DNA of 64,000 nucleotides from Lutibacter oceani (GCF_003384935.1 NZ_QTTQ01000009.1:620001-684000), one strand, 5' to 3'. Positions 19,832-29,745 are shown, counted from the first letter of the stretch. Notes: generated by a model not told the origin, from the letters alone. Program-made: numbers and translations.

Positions 19832-21700
19832 TTAAAACAATTCATCTGGATCTACTAAATCATCCAATTTATTTATTAATCTCTTGGAAAGAATTGAAAT
19901 TCCATATTGGTAAGAGGCATTCATCCAACCAAAACCACCATCTGGAATATAGGCGAAATTGGTGCCTACATTTCCATATTCCGTATCCACTTTATGTGTA
20001 CAATTAACTACATCGTACTTTTCAGCAATAGTACCATTATAATTAACTGCATTTTTGGTAATTACCCACAACCACCTGTAAACCAACTCTTGAGCTTCCT
20101 CTTTAAAGTTATAGTGCAATAAACCTTTCCAAATCATTATTTGATGTGGTGCCCATCCGTATGGATAATCCCATTGTCTTCCTGGATTATTTGCATCAAT
20201 TACACCGCGCGATTTTTCTGTACAACTTACAACTCCTCCTTTGCAGGTTAATAATGGTAATAAATTTTTGACTAATAATTGAGCTTGTTCTATAGAAGCT
20301 GACTTTGCCCAAAGTGGGTAAAATGAAGTTGCAGACTCAAAATTTGTGAAATTATTTAATTTAAAATCGTAATCAAAATACATACCTTTTTCTTGATTCC
20401 ACAAATTTTCATTCATTCTTTTTTTACGAACTTCAGCCTTGTCTAACCAATATTTTTTGGTGTATTTTTTATTATTTATACTTGTAAATTCTCCCTTAAA
20501 ATAGGTTTCAATCATTTCTGCAAAATCCACTTCATATTTATACAATAATGCATTTAAATCTACCGTATTTAAATGTGCACATTTATTAACCAACCTGTTT
20601 GAAGTATCATGCCCACTTTCTCTTAAACTTCTATCGTGTAAAAAATATTCATCTAATTCTGGACAATCAATTTCACGATTTTTATATTTGGTTTCAAATG
20701 CTTCGTACGAAATTTGAAATTTCTTTGCATACTCTCCAATTATTTCTTTAAAATGCCCTTCTTCAGTTTCAAAAACAAAACCAACTCCTTCAGCATAATA
20801 CCTATTTAAACCATTTGAGGTCAGCCTTTTTCCTTCAACCATCCATACATTTTCATACTCGTTAATGGCTGTACTTAACTTTTCAGAAATCCAAGAAATA
20901 GTAGGATTTACAGCTTCAACATATTCTTTAATCATTGAAGAATAAAAAGGCGGTTGTGTACGTGTTAAATAATAGCTTCTGTTGGCATTTAAAATTTTAC
21001 CATAATGATTGATTTGATATTCAAAATTTTCAATCATTCCTTTAGCTAAATCATATTTTTTGTCAATTAACAAACCAACAGATTCAAAATAGCTATCCCA
21101 GCCGTACATTTCATTAAATCTTCCGCCTGGAACTACAAAAGGCTCCCCAACTATTTCATTGTTATTTTCAGTTAAAGCTAATGCTAATAAACCAGGTTTG
21201 TTATTTATTGTTAGCGCAAATTGTGGAGTTATATTTTGCGGTAATTTAACAACCTTTATTTTAGTTATTTCCTTGGCAAAATTTGTATAATAATCAAAAG
21301 CTTTTTTATCGTTACTCGGAACATAAATATAAAAGAAATCCTGTTCCACTTTTTCATCAAGGAGCACTTTTAGCAATCCCTTTTTATCCATATTTCGGGT
21401 TAAACTATCCCAATATACTTCCCTTATTAAACGCGAAATTCTATGCGAAGGTTTTTCATAAATATAATCTAAAGAAATTAATGCAGATGAAGTATTTCCC
21501 TTTCTAATTGACAATGCCAACTCTTGTAATAAATTAGATAAAAAATAAGTATCCTCAATACAAAATATTTTTCCATTAACTTGTTCAACCTCAAAAACCT
21601 TATCACTTAAATCATCAACTGTAATTCTCTTGTCTCCATCAATATCTTCTTGAGCCAACAATTTTTTTAACGTTGCTGTCGGATTAATTTGTAAAACCAT
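19832..21700 (-). CDS. GH37 trehalase of the fungal neutral (EF-hand) type
   Basis: This 622-residue enzyme hydrolyses trehalose to two glucose. Both trehalase signatures are present: PGGRFNEMYGWDSYF at residues 191-205 and QWDYPYGWAPHQ at about 535. No signal peptide is seen, so it should act in the cytoplasm on imported trehalose. The N-terminus carries an EF-hand-like loop, residues 19-30 (DIDGDKRITVDD), with Asp19, Asp21, Asp23, Thr27 and Asp30 in calcium-ligand positions. It is followed by DTYFLSNLLQEL, which strongly recalls the calcium-binding part of yeast neutral trehalase Nth1; E. coli TreF lacks it as far as I recall. The gene overlaps the preceding MFS transporter gene by 17 bp, so the two are co-translated and the substrate is probably brought in by that carrier. 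Confidence 0.92.
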   Translation of the reverse strand: MVLQINPTATLKKLLAQEDIDGDKRITVDDLSDKVFEVEQVNGKIFCIEDTYFLSNLLQELALSIRKGNTSSALISLDYIYEKPSHRISRLIREVYWDSLTRNMDKKGLLKVLLDEKVEQDFFYIYVPSNDKKAFDYYTNFAKEITKIKVVKLPQNITPQFALTINNKPGLLALALTENNNEIVGEPFVVPGGRFNEMYGWDSYFESVGLLIDKKYDLAKGMIENFEYQINHYGKILNANRSYYLTRTQPPFYSSMIKEYVEAVNPTISWISEKLSTAINEYENVWMVEGKRLTSNGLNRYYAEGVGFVFETEEGHFKEIIGEYAKKFQISYEAFETKYKNREIDCPELDEYFLHDRSLRESGHDTSNRLVNKCAHLNTVDLNALLYKYEVDFAEMIETYFKGEFTSINNKKYTKKYWLDKAEVRKKRMNENLWNQEKGMYFDYDFKLNNFTNFESATSFYPLWAKSASIEQAQLLVKNLLPLLTCKGGVVSCTEKSRGVIDANNPGRQWDYPYGWAPHQIMIWKGLLHYNFKEEAQELVYRWLWVITKNAVNYNGTIAEKYDVVNCTHKVDTEYGNVGTNFAYIPDGGFGWMNASYQYGISILSKRLINKLDDLVDPDELF

Positions 21701-22916
21701 ATTTTGTCTGTTTTGTTAATTTATATAGTATTACAATTGAAATAAGTAACAATACCATTGGAATTAATGTGTAAAAGAAAGCTTTTTCAGCGCCTAAATT
21801 TTTGAATAACCAACCAATAATTGTTGAACCAGTTGTGCCGCCTAATGCTGAAAAAACAACAATTAAACCAGTCATTGGGCTGTGTAATTTTTTAGGTAAC
21901 GCACTTAAAACTGAAGAATTTAATAAAGGATAAATTGGCGCAATAAAAAGCCCAACTATTGGAAATGCAAAACCAATTAACGGAATATCAAAAATAGATT
22001 CAATAGCTGAAACTTCAACTTCAATGGTTTTTGGAAGCACAAAAATTACCATTATCATGGCTATAATTATGCAAAAAATTAAAATATATACCCATTTAAT
22101 GTGTTTTGAAATTATTCCTGCTCCTATTCTTCCAACTGCTAAAGACAGTGCAAAAATGCTCGACATCATAATACTTACATTAGGAGGTAATTCTAAAACT
22201 CGCTTATAAAATGTTGGTAACCAAGTCATTATTCCTTGTTCAACCATTACAAATAAAAAGGCACAACAAATAAAAATTAGAATTAATAATTTTGCACATA
22301 GCAACATCATTTGTTTTACATCATCAATTAAATCTACCCCGGGAATTTCGTGACCTTCATCAAATTTTGTAAAATATAATAATGCAAATGAAACTAGGGT
22401 AAGAATTGCTAACAGAATATATACATTTATCCAGGCATCTGGGTTGGAATTTGAATTAAAAGCTGGAAATAAAAAATAGGCAAGTGCAATTCCAACCATA
22501 AAAACACCTTCAATAGAGCTCATAAAACTATTATGTTCTTGGGTACTGTTTGTTACTAAACCTATTACGGAATATACAGAAACTTTTATAAGCGCAAATG
22601 ATACACCTACAGAAGCAAATAATATTTTAGCAGACCAAAATGAATTTCCAAAGTACATTACCAAACAGGCCAAAGTTGATAAAAACAAGCCAATTAACAT
22701 GGTTTTTTTATACCCAATTCGTGGCAAAAAAGATGCAATTACAAAAGAAACAATAGCAATAGGAATATCTTTAAACCATTCTAAAGAACTTGCCTGAACT
22801 TCATCTACACCAAAATTTTCTAATGATTTTAAAATTACAATTCCTACACTATTTAGCAGAATAGCAAACACAAAGTAATTTAAATACAGTGATATTTTAA
22901 TACCAATATTTTTCAT
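21684..22916 (-). CDS. MFS sugar transporter, probably for trehalose
   Basis: This 410-residue inner-membrane protein of the major facilitator superfamily has about 12 helices. It has the MFS loop 2 pattern in SFLPRIGYKKTMLIG and a C-terminal half ending in GWLFKNLGAEKAFFYTLIP. It does not resemble the SLC45-type carrier in this locus. Its 3' end overlaps the trehalase start by 17 bp, a strong sign of linked function, so import of trehalose or a similar disaccharide is inferred. The gene is divergent from lacI regulator 1 and follows a 35-bp inverted operator pair (23055-23089). A possible -7 element TATTTTTG lies on the minus strand at 22969-22976. Confidence 0.82.
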   Translation of the reverse strand: MKNIGIKISLYLNYFVFAILLNSVGIVILKSLENFGVDEVQASSLEWFKDIPIAIVSFVIASFLPRIGYKKTMLIGLFLSTLACLVMYFGNSFWSAKILFASVGVSFALIKVSVYSVIGLVTNSTQEHNSFMSSIEGVFMVGIALAYFLFPAFNSNSNPDAWINVYILLAILTLVSFALLYFTKFDEGHEIPGVDLIDDVKQMMLLCAKLLILIFICCAFLFVMVEQGIMTWLPTFYKRVLELPPNVSIMMSSIFALSLAVGRIGAGIISKHIKWVYILIFCIIIAMIMVIFVLPKTIEVEVSAIESIFDIPLIGFAFPIVGLFIAPIYPLLNSSVLSALPKKLHSPMTGLIVVFSALGGTTGSTIIGWLFKNLGAEKAFFYTLIPMVLLLISIVILYKLTKQTKYGFTN

Positions 22917-23054
22917 TTATTTGAAATTAGTTGATTGATTTTAAAAAAGAAATTCATAAAAAAGTATACAAAAATATGAGGTACTATTTTACTATGAATC
23001 ATTTTTCAATTGTAATTTAGTTAGACAGGTTATTGAATTTCTTTTCTTTTTAAA

Positions 23055-23089
23055 CGAAATCGTTTTCGAAATATTCGAAAACGATTTCG
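23055..23089. promoter_or_regulatory. Inverted LacI-type operator pair between lacI1 and the trehalose unit
   Basis: Two perfect boxes, CGAAATCGTTTTCG (23055-23068) and CGAAAACGATTTCG (23076-23089), start 21 bp apart and are exact reverse complements. With flanking bases they make a 17-bp-arm inverted repeat around five bases. They lie in the divergent region between the trehalose transporter and the lacI1 gene, so they can act on both. Confidence 0.8.
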
Positions 23090-23201
23090 TTGTATTTTTA
23101 AGATAGCGCTTTATAATTTTAAATTTTATTTCATTTTTACATTTAAAATGTTTTATTTTAGATAAAAACTTATAACTTTAGAAGATTAATTAACCCTTTT
23201 A

Positions 23202-24221
23202 ATGAAGCCAATTACTCTTAAAGATATTGCACACGAATTAAACATTTCTGTCACTACTGTTTCAAAAGCACTTAAAGGATACAGTGATGTAAGTCGTGTA
23301 ACCAAAAAAGCCGTAAAAAAAATGGCTAAAAAGCTGAATTACACTCCCAATTCAGTTGCGGTAAATTTAAGAACTCAAGAAACTAAAACAATTGGTGTAA
23401 TTATCCCTGCAATTGTTCATCACTTTTTTTCAAATGTTATTGATGGTATTATTAAAGAAGCAAAAAAACAAGGGTATTTAGTAATTACACTTCAATCTAA
23501 CGAAAAATTAGAATTTGAAAAAAAACAACTAAAGCTATTGCAACAACATAGAGTAGATGGAATTTTAATTTCTTTATCAAACGAAACTTACCAATTTGAC
23601 CACATAAATGCTATTCTACAAAAGAATATTCCATTAGTAATGTTTGATAAAATTGGAAAACTTGTTAATTGTTCTAAAATATTAATTGATGATAAACAAG
23701 CAGCTTATGAGGCTGTAAGTTATTTAATTGATAAAGGTTATAAAAAAATAGCACATTTTAGAGGAGCTCTTAAACCTCAAAATTCTATCGACCGCTTTTT
23801 AGGGTATAAAAAAGCATTACAAGATAATGGGATTGAATATGATCAATCTTTAGTTTATATATGTGATAATAATGATGATTTTAATAACGGTTATAAATAT
23901 GCTAAAAAAATGTTTGAACAACACAAAAATGTTGATGCCGTTTTCACAGTTACAGATGTTGTAGCTTATGGAATTCTTAAATATTGTAATGAAAACAATA
24001 TTAAAATACCAGATGACATTGCAATTTTTGGTTTTAGTAACTGGTTTATGTCTTCTATAGTAACCCCAAAAATATCATCTGTAATTCAACCTAGTTTTGA
24101 AATGGGGAAAAAAGCCACCAAGTTGTTAATTAAAGAAATAAAAAACAAAAAAAGTAAAACCCCTGTAACCTTTAAAAAAGTAGTTTTACCAACATCTTTA
24201 GCAATACGAGAATCTACCTAA
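23202..24221 (+). CDS. LacI-family transcription regulator 1
   Basis: This 339-residue regulator has an N-terminal LacI helix-turn-helix ([20 protein letters not shown] with LKGYSDVS after it), a hinge helix region ([13 protein letters not shown]) and a periplasmic-binding-protein-like sensor domain from about residue 60 ([40 protein letters not shown]). It is divergent from the trehalose transporter-trehalase unit, with paired operator boxes between them, and is expected to sense a sugar from this pathway and to regulate itself. It is closely similar to the regulator at 51454, with the same recognition helix. Its stop overlaps that of the convergent GH65 gene by 3-4 bp. Which sugar it binds cannot be read from the sequence. 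Confidence 0.93.
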   Translation: MKPITLKDIAHELNISVTTVSKALKGYSDVSRVTKKAVKKMAKKLNYTPNSVAVNLRTQETKTIGVIIPAIVHHFFSNVIDGIIKEAKKQGYLVITLQSNEKLEFEKKQLKLLQQHRVDGILISLSNETYQFDHINAILQKNIPLVMFDKIGKLVNCSKILIDDKQAAYEAVSYLIDKGYKKIAHFRGALKPQNSIDRFLGYKKALQDNGIEYDQSLVYICDNNDDFNNGYKYAKKMFEQHKNVDAVFTVTDVVAYGILKYCNENNIKIPDDIAIFGFSNWFMSSIVTPKISSVIQPSFEMGKKATKLLIKEIKNKKSKTPVTFKKVVLPTSLAIREST

Positions 24222-26248
24222 TTAATAATATACGTTTTCTTTTCTTTTCCAATTCCTTTTAAAGTTAAGGATTTCCATTGTTTTGGAAGAATTGCATTTT
24301 TTTGAATAATTCCATCTTCAGTAATATGCAAACCACCAAAACCAAATAAAACCGTTTGTAACATTCCACCTGCACCTGTTACAAAATAAGGATTATTACT
24401 TGTTGCAGCCTCAGAAAGAGCTCCAAAAGGTTGGCGTTTATTAGCTTCATAACTTTCCTTAAATAAACGAAATGCATTATCAACATCTCCCATACGAGCA
24501 TAAATTACAGCAAAAACAGATTTTCCCATAGCTGGACCCTCTACTGCAATTTTAGGTTCATAATATTTTAAATCTTTTAAGAGCGTTTCTTTATCCGCTA
24601 CAATACTTAAAGGATATGCTAATAAATTTACGTCGGCTTGTTTTATAATTTCACCATTATAAGTACTATGCTCTTTTGTAGTGCCATCAGAAAATTTATG
24701 AATTTTAATATTATCTGCTACATTTTTCCAAGTTGTATTTTCTTCAATTCCCAATTCTTTAGCAGCTAAATTTGCAAATTGTAAAGCCGTTATTGCAGAA
24801 CCATTTGTAAATGCGTTATCATCAATATTTTGAGCAAACTCATTTGCTCCAACTACATTTTTAATAGAATAGGATTCATCTTCATTTTTAGTAACTCTGC
24901 TCACCCAATAATCTGCTACTTCTTTTAACATTGGATAACCTCTTTCAACCAACCATTGTTTGTTTTTAGTAACTCGGTAATAATTCCAAAATGCAATGGC
25001 AACATCGGCAGTTATATGATGTTCAAATGTTCCCGTTAATGCCCATGCCGGAGTTGCTTCTTCACCAGTATCGTCACTTTCCCAAGGAAACATAGCTCCT
25101 TTAAAACCAAAGTTTATTGCTTTCTTTTTAGCAACTGCCAACCTATCTGATCTATAATTCACCAAAGATCTTGCAATATCTTGATTTAGAGCTAATAATG
25201 GCGGATACATCCACAATTCTGTATCCCAAAAAATATGGCCGTTATACCCTTGTGAAGATAATCCCATTGGAGAAATACTTAAATCTGAATCTCCTCTTGC
25301 AAAGGAATACAAATGATACAGCCCTAAACGTATGTCTTGTTGCGATTGTAAATCGCCCTCAATAATAATATCTCCTTCCCAAAGTGTTTTCCATAAAGCT
25401 TTGTGTTGCTTTAATAAATCTTCTTTTGGAGTTAATAAATTAAAAATTACAAAACGCTCCGATTCTGATTGTGGATCAAAAAAATCTTGTGTAGAACATG
25501 CTGCTGCAGTCCAAGCAAAATCTAAAGAAGTTCCTTTTTTAATTTCTTTTTCAAAAGAAAGTCTGTTATCGTATTCCGATACTTTTGTATGTGTTAATTC
25601 AGGTCGTTGATTTATTCTGGAAGAATTTATAGCGTGCCAAATAAATGTTGCTGAAGTACCAACCGTATGCCTTCCTTGTCTACTTTTTGCAACCGTTTGC
25701 AGCATGGGCATAGTTGTTTCTAAATCTTGTAAAACCCTAAAAGTACTCATCGGATTTTGATATTCTTCTGGAGTAATAATTTTACCTGTAACCTTGGTTT
25801 TTATAGTTTTTTTAGCATTTATTTTAACATCAATATATCCAGTATAAGGTACATTTCGTAACGCGTAAAGGGTATATGAAATGGTTGCTTTATCCTTAAA
25901 ATTGAATGAAGTAGTAAATGCTGCTTCTTTCATATTTAATGTTTGCTTCCAGTTAGTAATAGTTGCTTCTGTTATTTTTTCACCATCAATTTCAACTTCT
26001 AAATTGCCAAAATTCATACCTAATAAAATTTTGCTAACACCTAATGGAGATTCTTTATCAAACACATTATTTAAAATAATTTGTTCAATTTCAAAAGGTT
26101 TTTCTGAAGGCAACATTCCTATTCTACCATTTGCAACAACAATTCCTGTATAGTTCTTGTTATTTGTTGTTGAAATATTCCATCCATCATTTTGACCTAT
26201 AATTGAACTTGAAATTAAAAAAAGTACTATGAATAAATTATTTTTCAT
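24218..26248 (-). CDS. Secreted GH65 family alpha-glucoside enzyme, probably a hydrolase
   Basis: This 676-residue protein starts with a signal peptide (MKNNLFIVLFLISSSIIGQ), so it works outside the cytoplasm. The ATG at 26248 is preferred to a TTG 39 bp upstream. The GH65 catalytic domain is visible: HIFWDTELWMYPPLLALNQ, DVAIAFWNYYRVT and VVGANEFAQNIDDNAFTNGS, where the glutamate of NEF matches the general acid of GH65 enzymes. A C-terminal beta domain ends in KSLTLKGIGKEKKTYII. Most GH65 members are cytoplasmic phosphorylases for trehalose, maltose, kojibiose or nigerose. A secreted enzyme has little phosphate to use, and a flavobacterial GH65 has been described as a kojibiose hydrolase, so hydrolysis of an alpha-glucoside is more likely here. 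An operator box precedes it at 26371. Confidence 0.85.
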   Translation of the reverse strand: MKNNLFIVLFLISSSIIGQNDGWNISTTNNKNYTGIVVANGRIGMLPSEKPFEIEQIILNNVFDKESPLGVSKILLGMNFGNLEVEIDGEKITEATITNWKQTLNMKEAAFTTSFNFKDKATISYTLYALRNVPYTGYIDVKINAKKTIKTKVTGKIITPEEYQNPMSTFRVLQDLETTMPMLQTVAKSRQGRHTVGTSATFIWHAINSSRINQRPELTHTKVSEYDNRLSFEKEIKKGTSLDFAWTAAACSTQDFFDPQSESERFVIFNLLTPKEDLLKQHKALWKTLWEGDIIIEGDLQSQQDIRLGLYHLYSFARGDSDLSISPMGLSSQGYNGHIFWDTELWMYPPLLALNQDIARSLVNYRSDRLAVAKKKAINFGFKGAMFPWESDDTGEEATPAWALTGTFEHHITADVAIAFWNYYRVTKNKQWLVERGYPMLKEVADYWVSRVTKNEDESYSIKNVVGANEFAQNIDDNAFTNGSAITALQFANLAAKELGIEENTTWKNVADNIKIHKFSDGTTKEHSTYNGEIIKQADVNLLAYPLSIVADKETLLKDLKYYEPKIAVEGPAMGKSVFAVIYARMGDVDNAFRLFKESYEANKRQPFGALSEAATSNNPYFVTGAGGMLQTVLFGFGGLHITEDGIIQKNAILPKQWKSLTLKGIGKEKKTYIIN

Positions 26249-26370
26249 TTTTTGATGATTTTTAGGTTCTTTATTAAAAGAATTCAATTTTTGTTTGATT
26301 AATAACTTCTAAAATACAGCATTTAAAAAACTAATTAAACTAATAAATTTAATTTTGCTTTTTACAATAC

Positions 26371-26384
26371 CGAAATCGATTTTG
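26371..26384. promoter_or_regulatory. LacI-type operator in front of the GH65 gene
   Basis: CGAAATCGATTTTG matches 13 of 14 positions of CGAAANCGNTTTCG. It lies 123 bp upstream of the GH65 start and within the gap behind the Nudix regulator gene, so the GH65 gene is its natural target. No second box is seen 21 bp away on either side. Confidence 0.6.
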
Positions 26385-26424
26385 ATTATAAATTGTGTTT
26401 AAGAAAATGATTTTTGAAATAAAA

Positions 26425-27183
26425 TTACCAAATAGAATTAAAACCGTTTTTAATTGCTTGGTTGTAATTTTCCATATCAAACTCATATAATATAGGTGCT
26501 TTGTGCTTCACACCCATTCTGCGCTTATTGGTATCTTTTAAAATATTGTAATTCAACATTTTACGACTAAAATTTCTGCGATCCAGTTTTTTCTCCAAAA
26601 CAGTCTCATACAAGGCTTGCAGCTCTGGCATAGTAAATTGTTTTGGTAATAAATTTAAACCAATAGGTTCTGTATTTAATTCCTTCTTTAAGGTTTGATG
26701 TGCTTTTAAAATAATTTCTTTATGATCAATAATCATTTTTGGAAGGTTATGTATGGAATGCCATTCACACGCTTCAGAAATAAAATCAACAGTAGTTTCT
26801 TTCACTTTAGAATATTCAACCAACGCATAATAACCTACAGTAATAAATCGCTGTTTAAAAAATGCTATTCTTTTTGTTGAAATAATTCCGTTTTTTATAA
26901 GCTCAGGGGTATGGGTATTTAAATTTCTTTCAAGATTACCAAATAAGTAAAACTGCTTTAAAAAAACATTTTCAAGCCCAATTCTATTTTTTAAAACTGC
27001 ATGGGCTTCTGCATTTACATCTTTATCAACATTCACAAAACCACCAGGAAGTGCCCATTTTTCTATACTTTTTAGTTTTAAAAGTAAAATTTTAAGTTCG
27101 TTATTATCAAATCCAAAAAGCACACAATCTACTGATAAGCCTGGTTGTAAATTAGTATCATTAAAATCTTCTAAATCTCTCAT
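26425..27183 (-). CDS. Nudix-fold transcription regulator (NrtR/AraR type)
   Basis: This 252-residue protein joins an N-terminal Nudix domain (residues about 12-150, VDCVLFGFDNNELKILLLKL, WALPGGFVNVDKD) to a C-terminal winged helix (residues about 165-252, TMPELQALYETVLEKKLDRR and FSRKMLNYNILKDT), the layout of NrtR-like and Bacteroidetes AraR-like regulators. The Nudix box is degenerate: after GGF the usual REUXEEXGU helix reads VLKNRIGL, lacking the metal-binding glutamates. The domain should therefore bind a ligand rather than hydrolyse it. The ATG at 27183 is used; a TTG lies 9 bp upstream. The gene is divergent from the GH3 gene and a palindrome suited to be its operator sits in the GH3 promoter. 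Confidence 0.87.
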   Translation of the reverse strand: MRDLEDFNDTNLQPGLSVDCVLFGFDNNELKILLLKLKSIEKWALPGGFVNVDKDVNAEAHAVLKNRIGLENVFLKQFYLFGNLERNLNTHTPELIKNGIISTKRIAFFKQRFITVGYYALVEYSKVKETTVDFISEACEWHSIHNLPKMIIDHKEIILKAHQTLKKELNTEPIGLNLLPKQFTMPELQALYETVLEKKLDRRNFSRKMLNYNILKDTNKRRMGVKHKAPILYEFDMENYNQAIKNGFNSIW

Positions 27184-27240
27184 TTGAAGCAAATTTAAGT
27201 TAAATACATTTTTTTAAGCACTAATTAAAGAAATTTATTT

Positions 27241-27264
27241 TATATTTGTGTCATATTAACACAA
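27241..27264 (+). promoter_or_regulatory. GH3 promoter element overlapped by a palindromic operator
   Basis: TATATTTG at 27241-27248 matches the -7 consensus TAnnTTTG. Overlapping it, TTGTGT (27246-27251) and ACACAA (27259-27264) form a 6-bp inverted repeat with a seven-base centre. This is a fitting site for the adjacent Nudix-fold regulator, and binding there would block initiation. Confidence 0.5.
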
Positions 27265-27278
27265 TGAAAATAACCATA

Positions 27279-29663
27279 ATGAAAACTTACCAAAAAATTA
27301 TAGTAGTATTACTTGTTGTTTTTAGCCTAAACATACAAGCGCAAACAACATTTATTGATTTAAATAAAAATGGCGAAAAAGAAATTTATGAAGACCACAA
27401 TGCTTCTTTAAACGATAGAGTTAACGATTTACTTCCAAGAATTTCTTTAGAAGATAAAGTAAACTTAGTAGTAGGAACTGGAATGAATGTTCCAGGAATA
27501 TCTACAGCTGAAGCAGAAGAAAAAGTAAAAGGAGCAGCAGGAAACACCTACTCTTTAAAAGACTTAGGGATTCCAGCAATTGTATTAGCTGACGGTCCAG
27601 CTGGTTTAAGAATAGAACCCATTAGAGATTCTTTAAGTTCTAAAAAGTTTTATTGCACAGCATTTCCAATTGCCACTTTATTAGCTTCAACTTGGGACAC
27701 TCAATTGGTTGAAAGTATTGGAGTTGCTATGGGACAAGAAGTAAAAGAATACGGAGCAGATGTTTTATTAGCTCCTGCTATGAATATTCATAGAAACCCT
27801 TTAGCTGGTCGTAATTTTGAATACTTTTCTGAAGACCCATATTTAAGCGGGTTTATGAGTGCATCAATTGTGAAAGGAATTGAATCTAATGGTGTTGGTA
27901 CATCAGTAAAACATTTTGTTGCCAATAATCAAGAAACCAATAGAATGCAAGTAAATACAATTGTAAGTGAACGCGCTTTAAGAGAAATTTATTTAAGAGG
28001 TTTTGAAATGGTTGTAAAAAATACACAACCTTGGACAATCATGAGTTCATACAATAAGGTTAATGGAATATATGCTTCTGAAAATAAAGAATTACTTACT
28101 ACTATCCTTAGAGATGAATGGGGTTTTAAAGGTTTAGTAATGACCGATTGGTTTGCAGGTTCTGATGCAGTTGCCCAAATGAAAGCTGGAAATGATTTAT
28201 TAATGCCAGGTGTCCCAGCACAAAAAACTGCAATTTTAAATGCAGTAAAAAATGGAACTTTAGATGAAAGCATATTAGATGAAAATGTAAAAAGAATTTT
28301 AAATATTGTTTTACAATCACAAGCAATAAAAGCATATAAATATTCAGATTTACCAAATTTAGAAGCGCACGCAAAAATTGCAAGACAAGCAGCCAGTGAA
28401 GGTGCTATTTTATTAAAAAATGAGAATACCTTACCCTTAAATAAAGAAGTTAAAAAAATAGCAGCTTTTGGAAATGGTTCCTACAATTTTATTGCAGGTG
28501 GTACAGGAAGTGGTGATGTTAATGAAGCGTACACTGTTTCTTTAGTTGAAGGATTAGCAAACGCTAACTACATAGTAGACCAAGATTTAAAAAATATTTA
28601 CGAAAAATATATTTCAATTGAAGAAGCAAAATTACCTAAAAAGAAATTTTTCTTTGAATTATTACCTCCAATAAATGAAATGACGCTTAGTAAAGCTGAA
28701 GTTATTGAAAAAGCAACAGAAACAGACATTGCATTTATAACTATTGGAAGAAATTCTGGTGAATTTCAAGATAGAAAATTAGAAGGTGATTTCTATTTAA
28801 CTGCTGCTGAAAAAGAAATGATAAAAGTAGTTTCAGAAGTGTATCATTCACAAAATAAAAAAGTAGTAATGCTTTTAAATATTGGAAATGTAATTGAAAC
28901 TGCAAGTTGGAGAAATCAAGTTGATGCCGTGGTATTAGCTTGGCAAGGCGGACAAGAAGCTGGAAATGCTTTGGTTGATGTTATTTTAGGAAATGTAAAT
29001 CCTTCTGGTAAATTACCTACAACATTTCCAATAGATTATACAGATATTGAAAGCGGAAAAAATTTCCCAGGTAAAGAACTTCCAAATACAGAAGAAGTAA
29101 AAATGGGAGCGATGTCTATGGGAAAACCGTCAGAAGTTATTTATGAAGAAGGCATTTATGTTGGCTACAGATATTTTAATACGTTTAATGTAAAAACTGC
29201 ATATCCATTTGGTTTTGGACTTTCATATACCAATTTTTCATATGAAAATATTTCAATAAATACAGGTGCTGAAAATAATGCCGCAAATGTATCAATTACC
29301 ATAACAAATACAGGAAAAGTAAGTGGTAAAGAAGTAGTACAATTGTATGTTGATGCTCCAAAAAGCATTTTAGACAAACCAACAATGGAACTAAAAGCTT
29401 TTGCTAAAACCAAACTACTAGCTCCTGGAGAAAGTGAAACATTACAATTTGTTTTAACTAATAAAGATTTAGCATCTTTTAACACAAAAAGAAATAGTTG
29501 GATTGTAGATGCAGGAACCTATACCGTTAAAATTGGAAGCTCAAGCGAAACAATTAACGCTTCTTCAACATTTATGTTAAGCAATGAAATTATGGTAGAA
29601 AAAGTGCATAAATCATTGACTCCACAAGTAGAAATTAAAGAATTAACTTCAAAAAAATTATAA
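27279..29663 (+). CDS. Secreted GH3 beta-glycosidase
   Basis: This protein of about 794 residues has a signal peptide ([20 protein letters not shown] then AQT). An in-frame ATG at 27264 is an alternative start, but it lies inside the putative operator and very near the expected transcription start. The GH3 N-terminal barrel contains [40 protein letters not shown] and [13 protein letters not shown], in which the Asp of TDW is the nucleophile. The second domain has [20 protein letters not shown], and [11 protein letters not shown] may hold the acid/base Glu. A fibronectin III-like domain follows [13 protein letters not shown]. Family members remove terminal beta-glucose or beta-xylose from oligosaccharides. 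It is divergent from the Nudix regulator, with no LacI box nearby, so it may be controlled separately from the alpha-glucoside genes. Confidence 0.92.
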   Translation: MKTYQKIIVVLLVVFSLNIQAQTTFIDLNKNGEKEIYEDHNASLNDRVNDLLPRISLEDKVNLVVGTGMNVPGISTAEAEEKVKGAAGNTYSLKDLGIPAIVLADGPAGLRIEPIRDSLSSKKFYCTAFPIATLLASTWDTQLVESIGVAMGQEVKEYGADVLLAPAMNIHRNPLAGRNFEYFSEDPYLSGFMSASIVKGIESNGVGTSVKHFVANNQETNRMQVNTIVSERALREIYLRGFEMVVKNTQPWTIMSSYNKVNGIYASENKELLTTILRDEWGFKGLVMTDWFAGSDAVAQMKAGNDLLMPGVPAQKTAILNAVKNGTLDESILDENVKRILNIVLQSQAIKAYKYSDLPNLEAHAKIARQAASEGAILLKNENTLPLNKEVKKIAAFGNGSYNFIAGGTGSGDVNEAYTVSLVEGLANANYIVDQDLKNIYEKYISIEEAKLPKKKFFFELLPPINEMTLSKAEVIEKATETDIAFITIGRNSGEFQDRKLEGDFYLTAAEKEMIKVVSEVYHSQNKKVVMLLNIGNVIETASWRNQVDAVVLAWQGGQEAGNALVDVILGNVNPSGKLPTTFPIDYTDIESGKNFPGKELPNTEEVKMGAMSMGKPSEVIYEEGIYVGYRYFNTFNVKTAYPFGFGLSYTNFSYENISINTGAENNAANVSITITNTGKVSGKEVVQLYVDAPKSILDKPTMELKAFAKTKLLAPGESETLQFVLTNKDLASFNTKRNSWIVDAGTYTVKIGSSSETINASSTFMLSNEIMVEKVHKSLTPQVEIKELTSKKL

Positions 29664-29685
29664 ATAAAATAGTAATTAAGTTTTT

Positions 29686-29719
29686 AATAAACTGCATCTT
29701 TTGTTAGGTGCAGTTTATT
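29686..29719 (+). terminator. Hairpin terminator after the GH3 gene
   Basis: An inverted repeat AATAAACTGCATCT / AGGTGCAGTTTATT (one G-T pair, six-base loop) starts 23 bp after the GH3 stop and is followed by TATTTTAAA. It can also serve the convergent DoxX-like gene that ends at 29746. Confidence 0.6.
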
Positions 29720-29745
29720 ATTTTAAACCCTTTTTAAAATGAATA

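Noticed and set aside
27246-27278. Longer GH3 protein starting at TTG 27246 or ATG 27264
   Set aside because: These starts fall within or next to the promoter and putative operator; the ATG at 27279 gives a standard signal peptide and a sensible leader.
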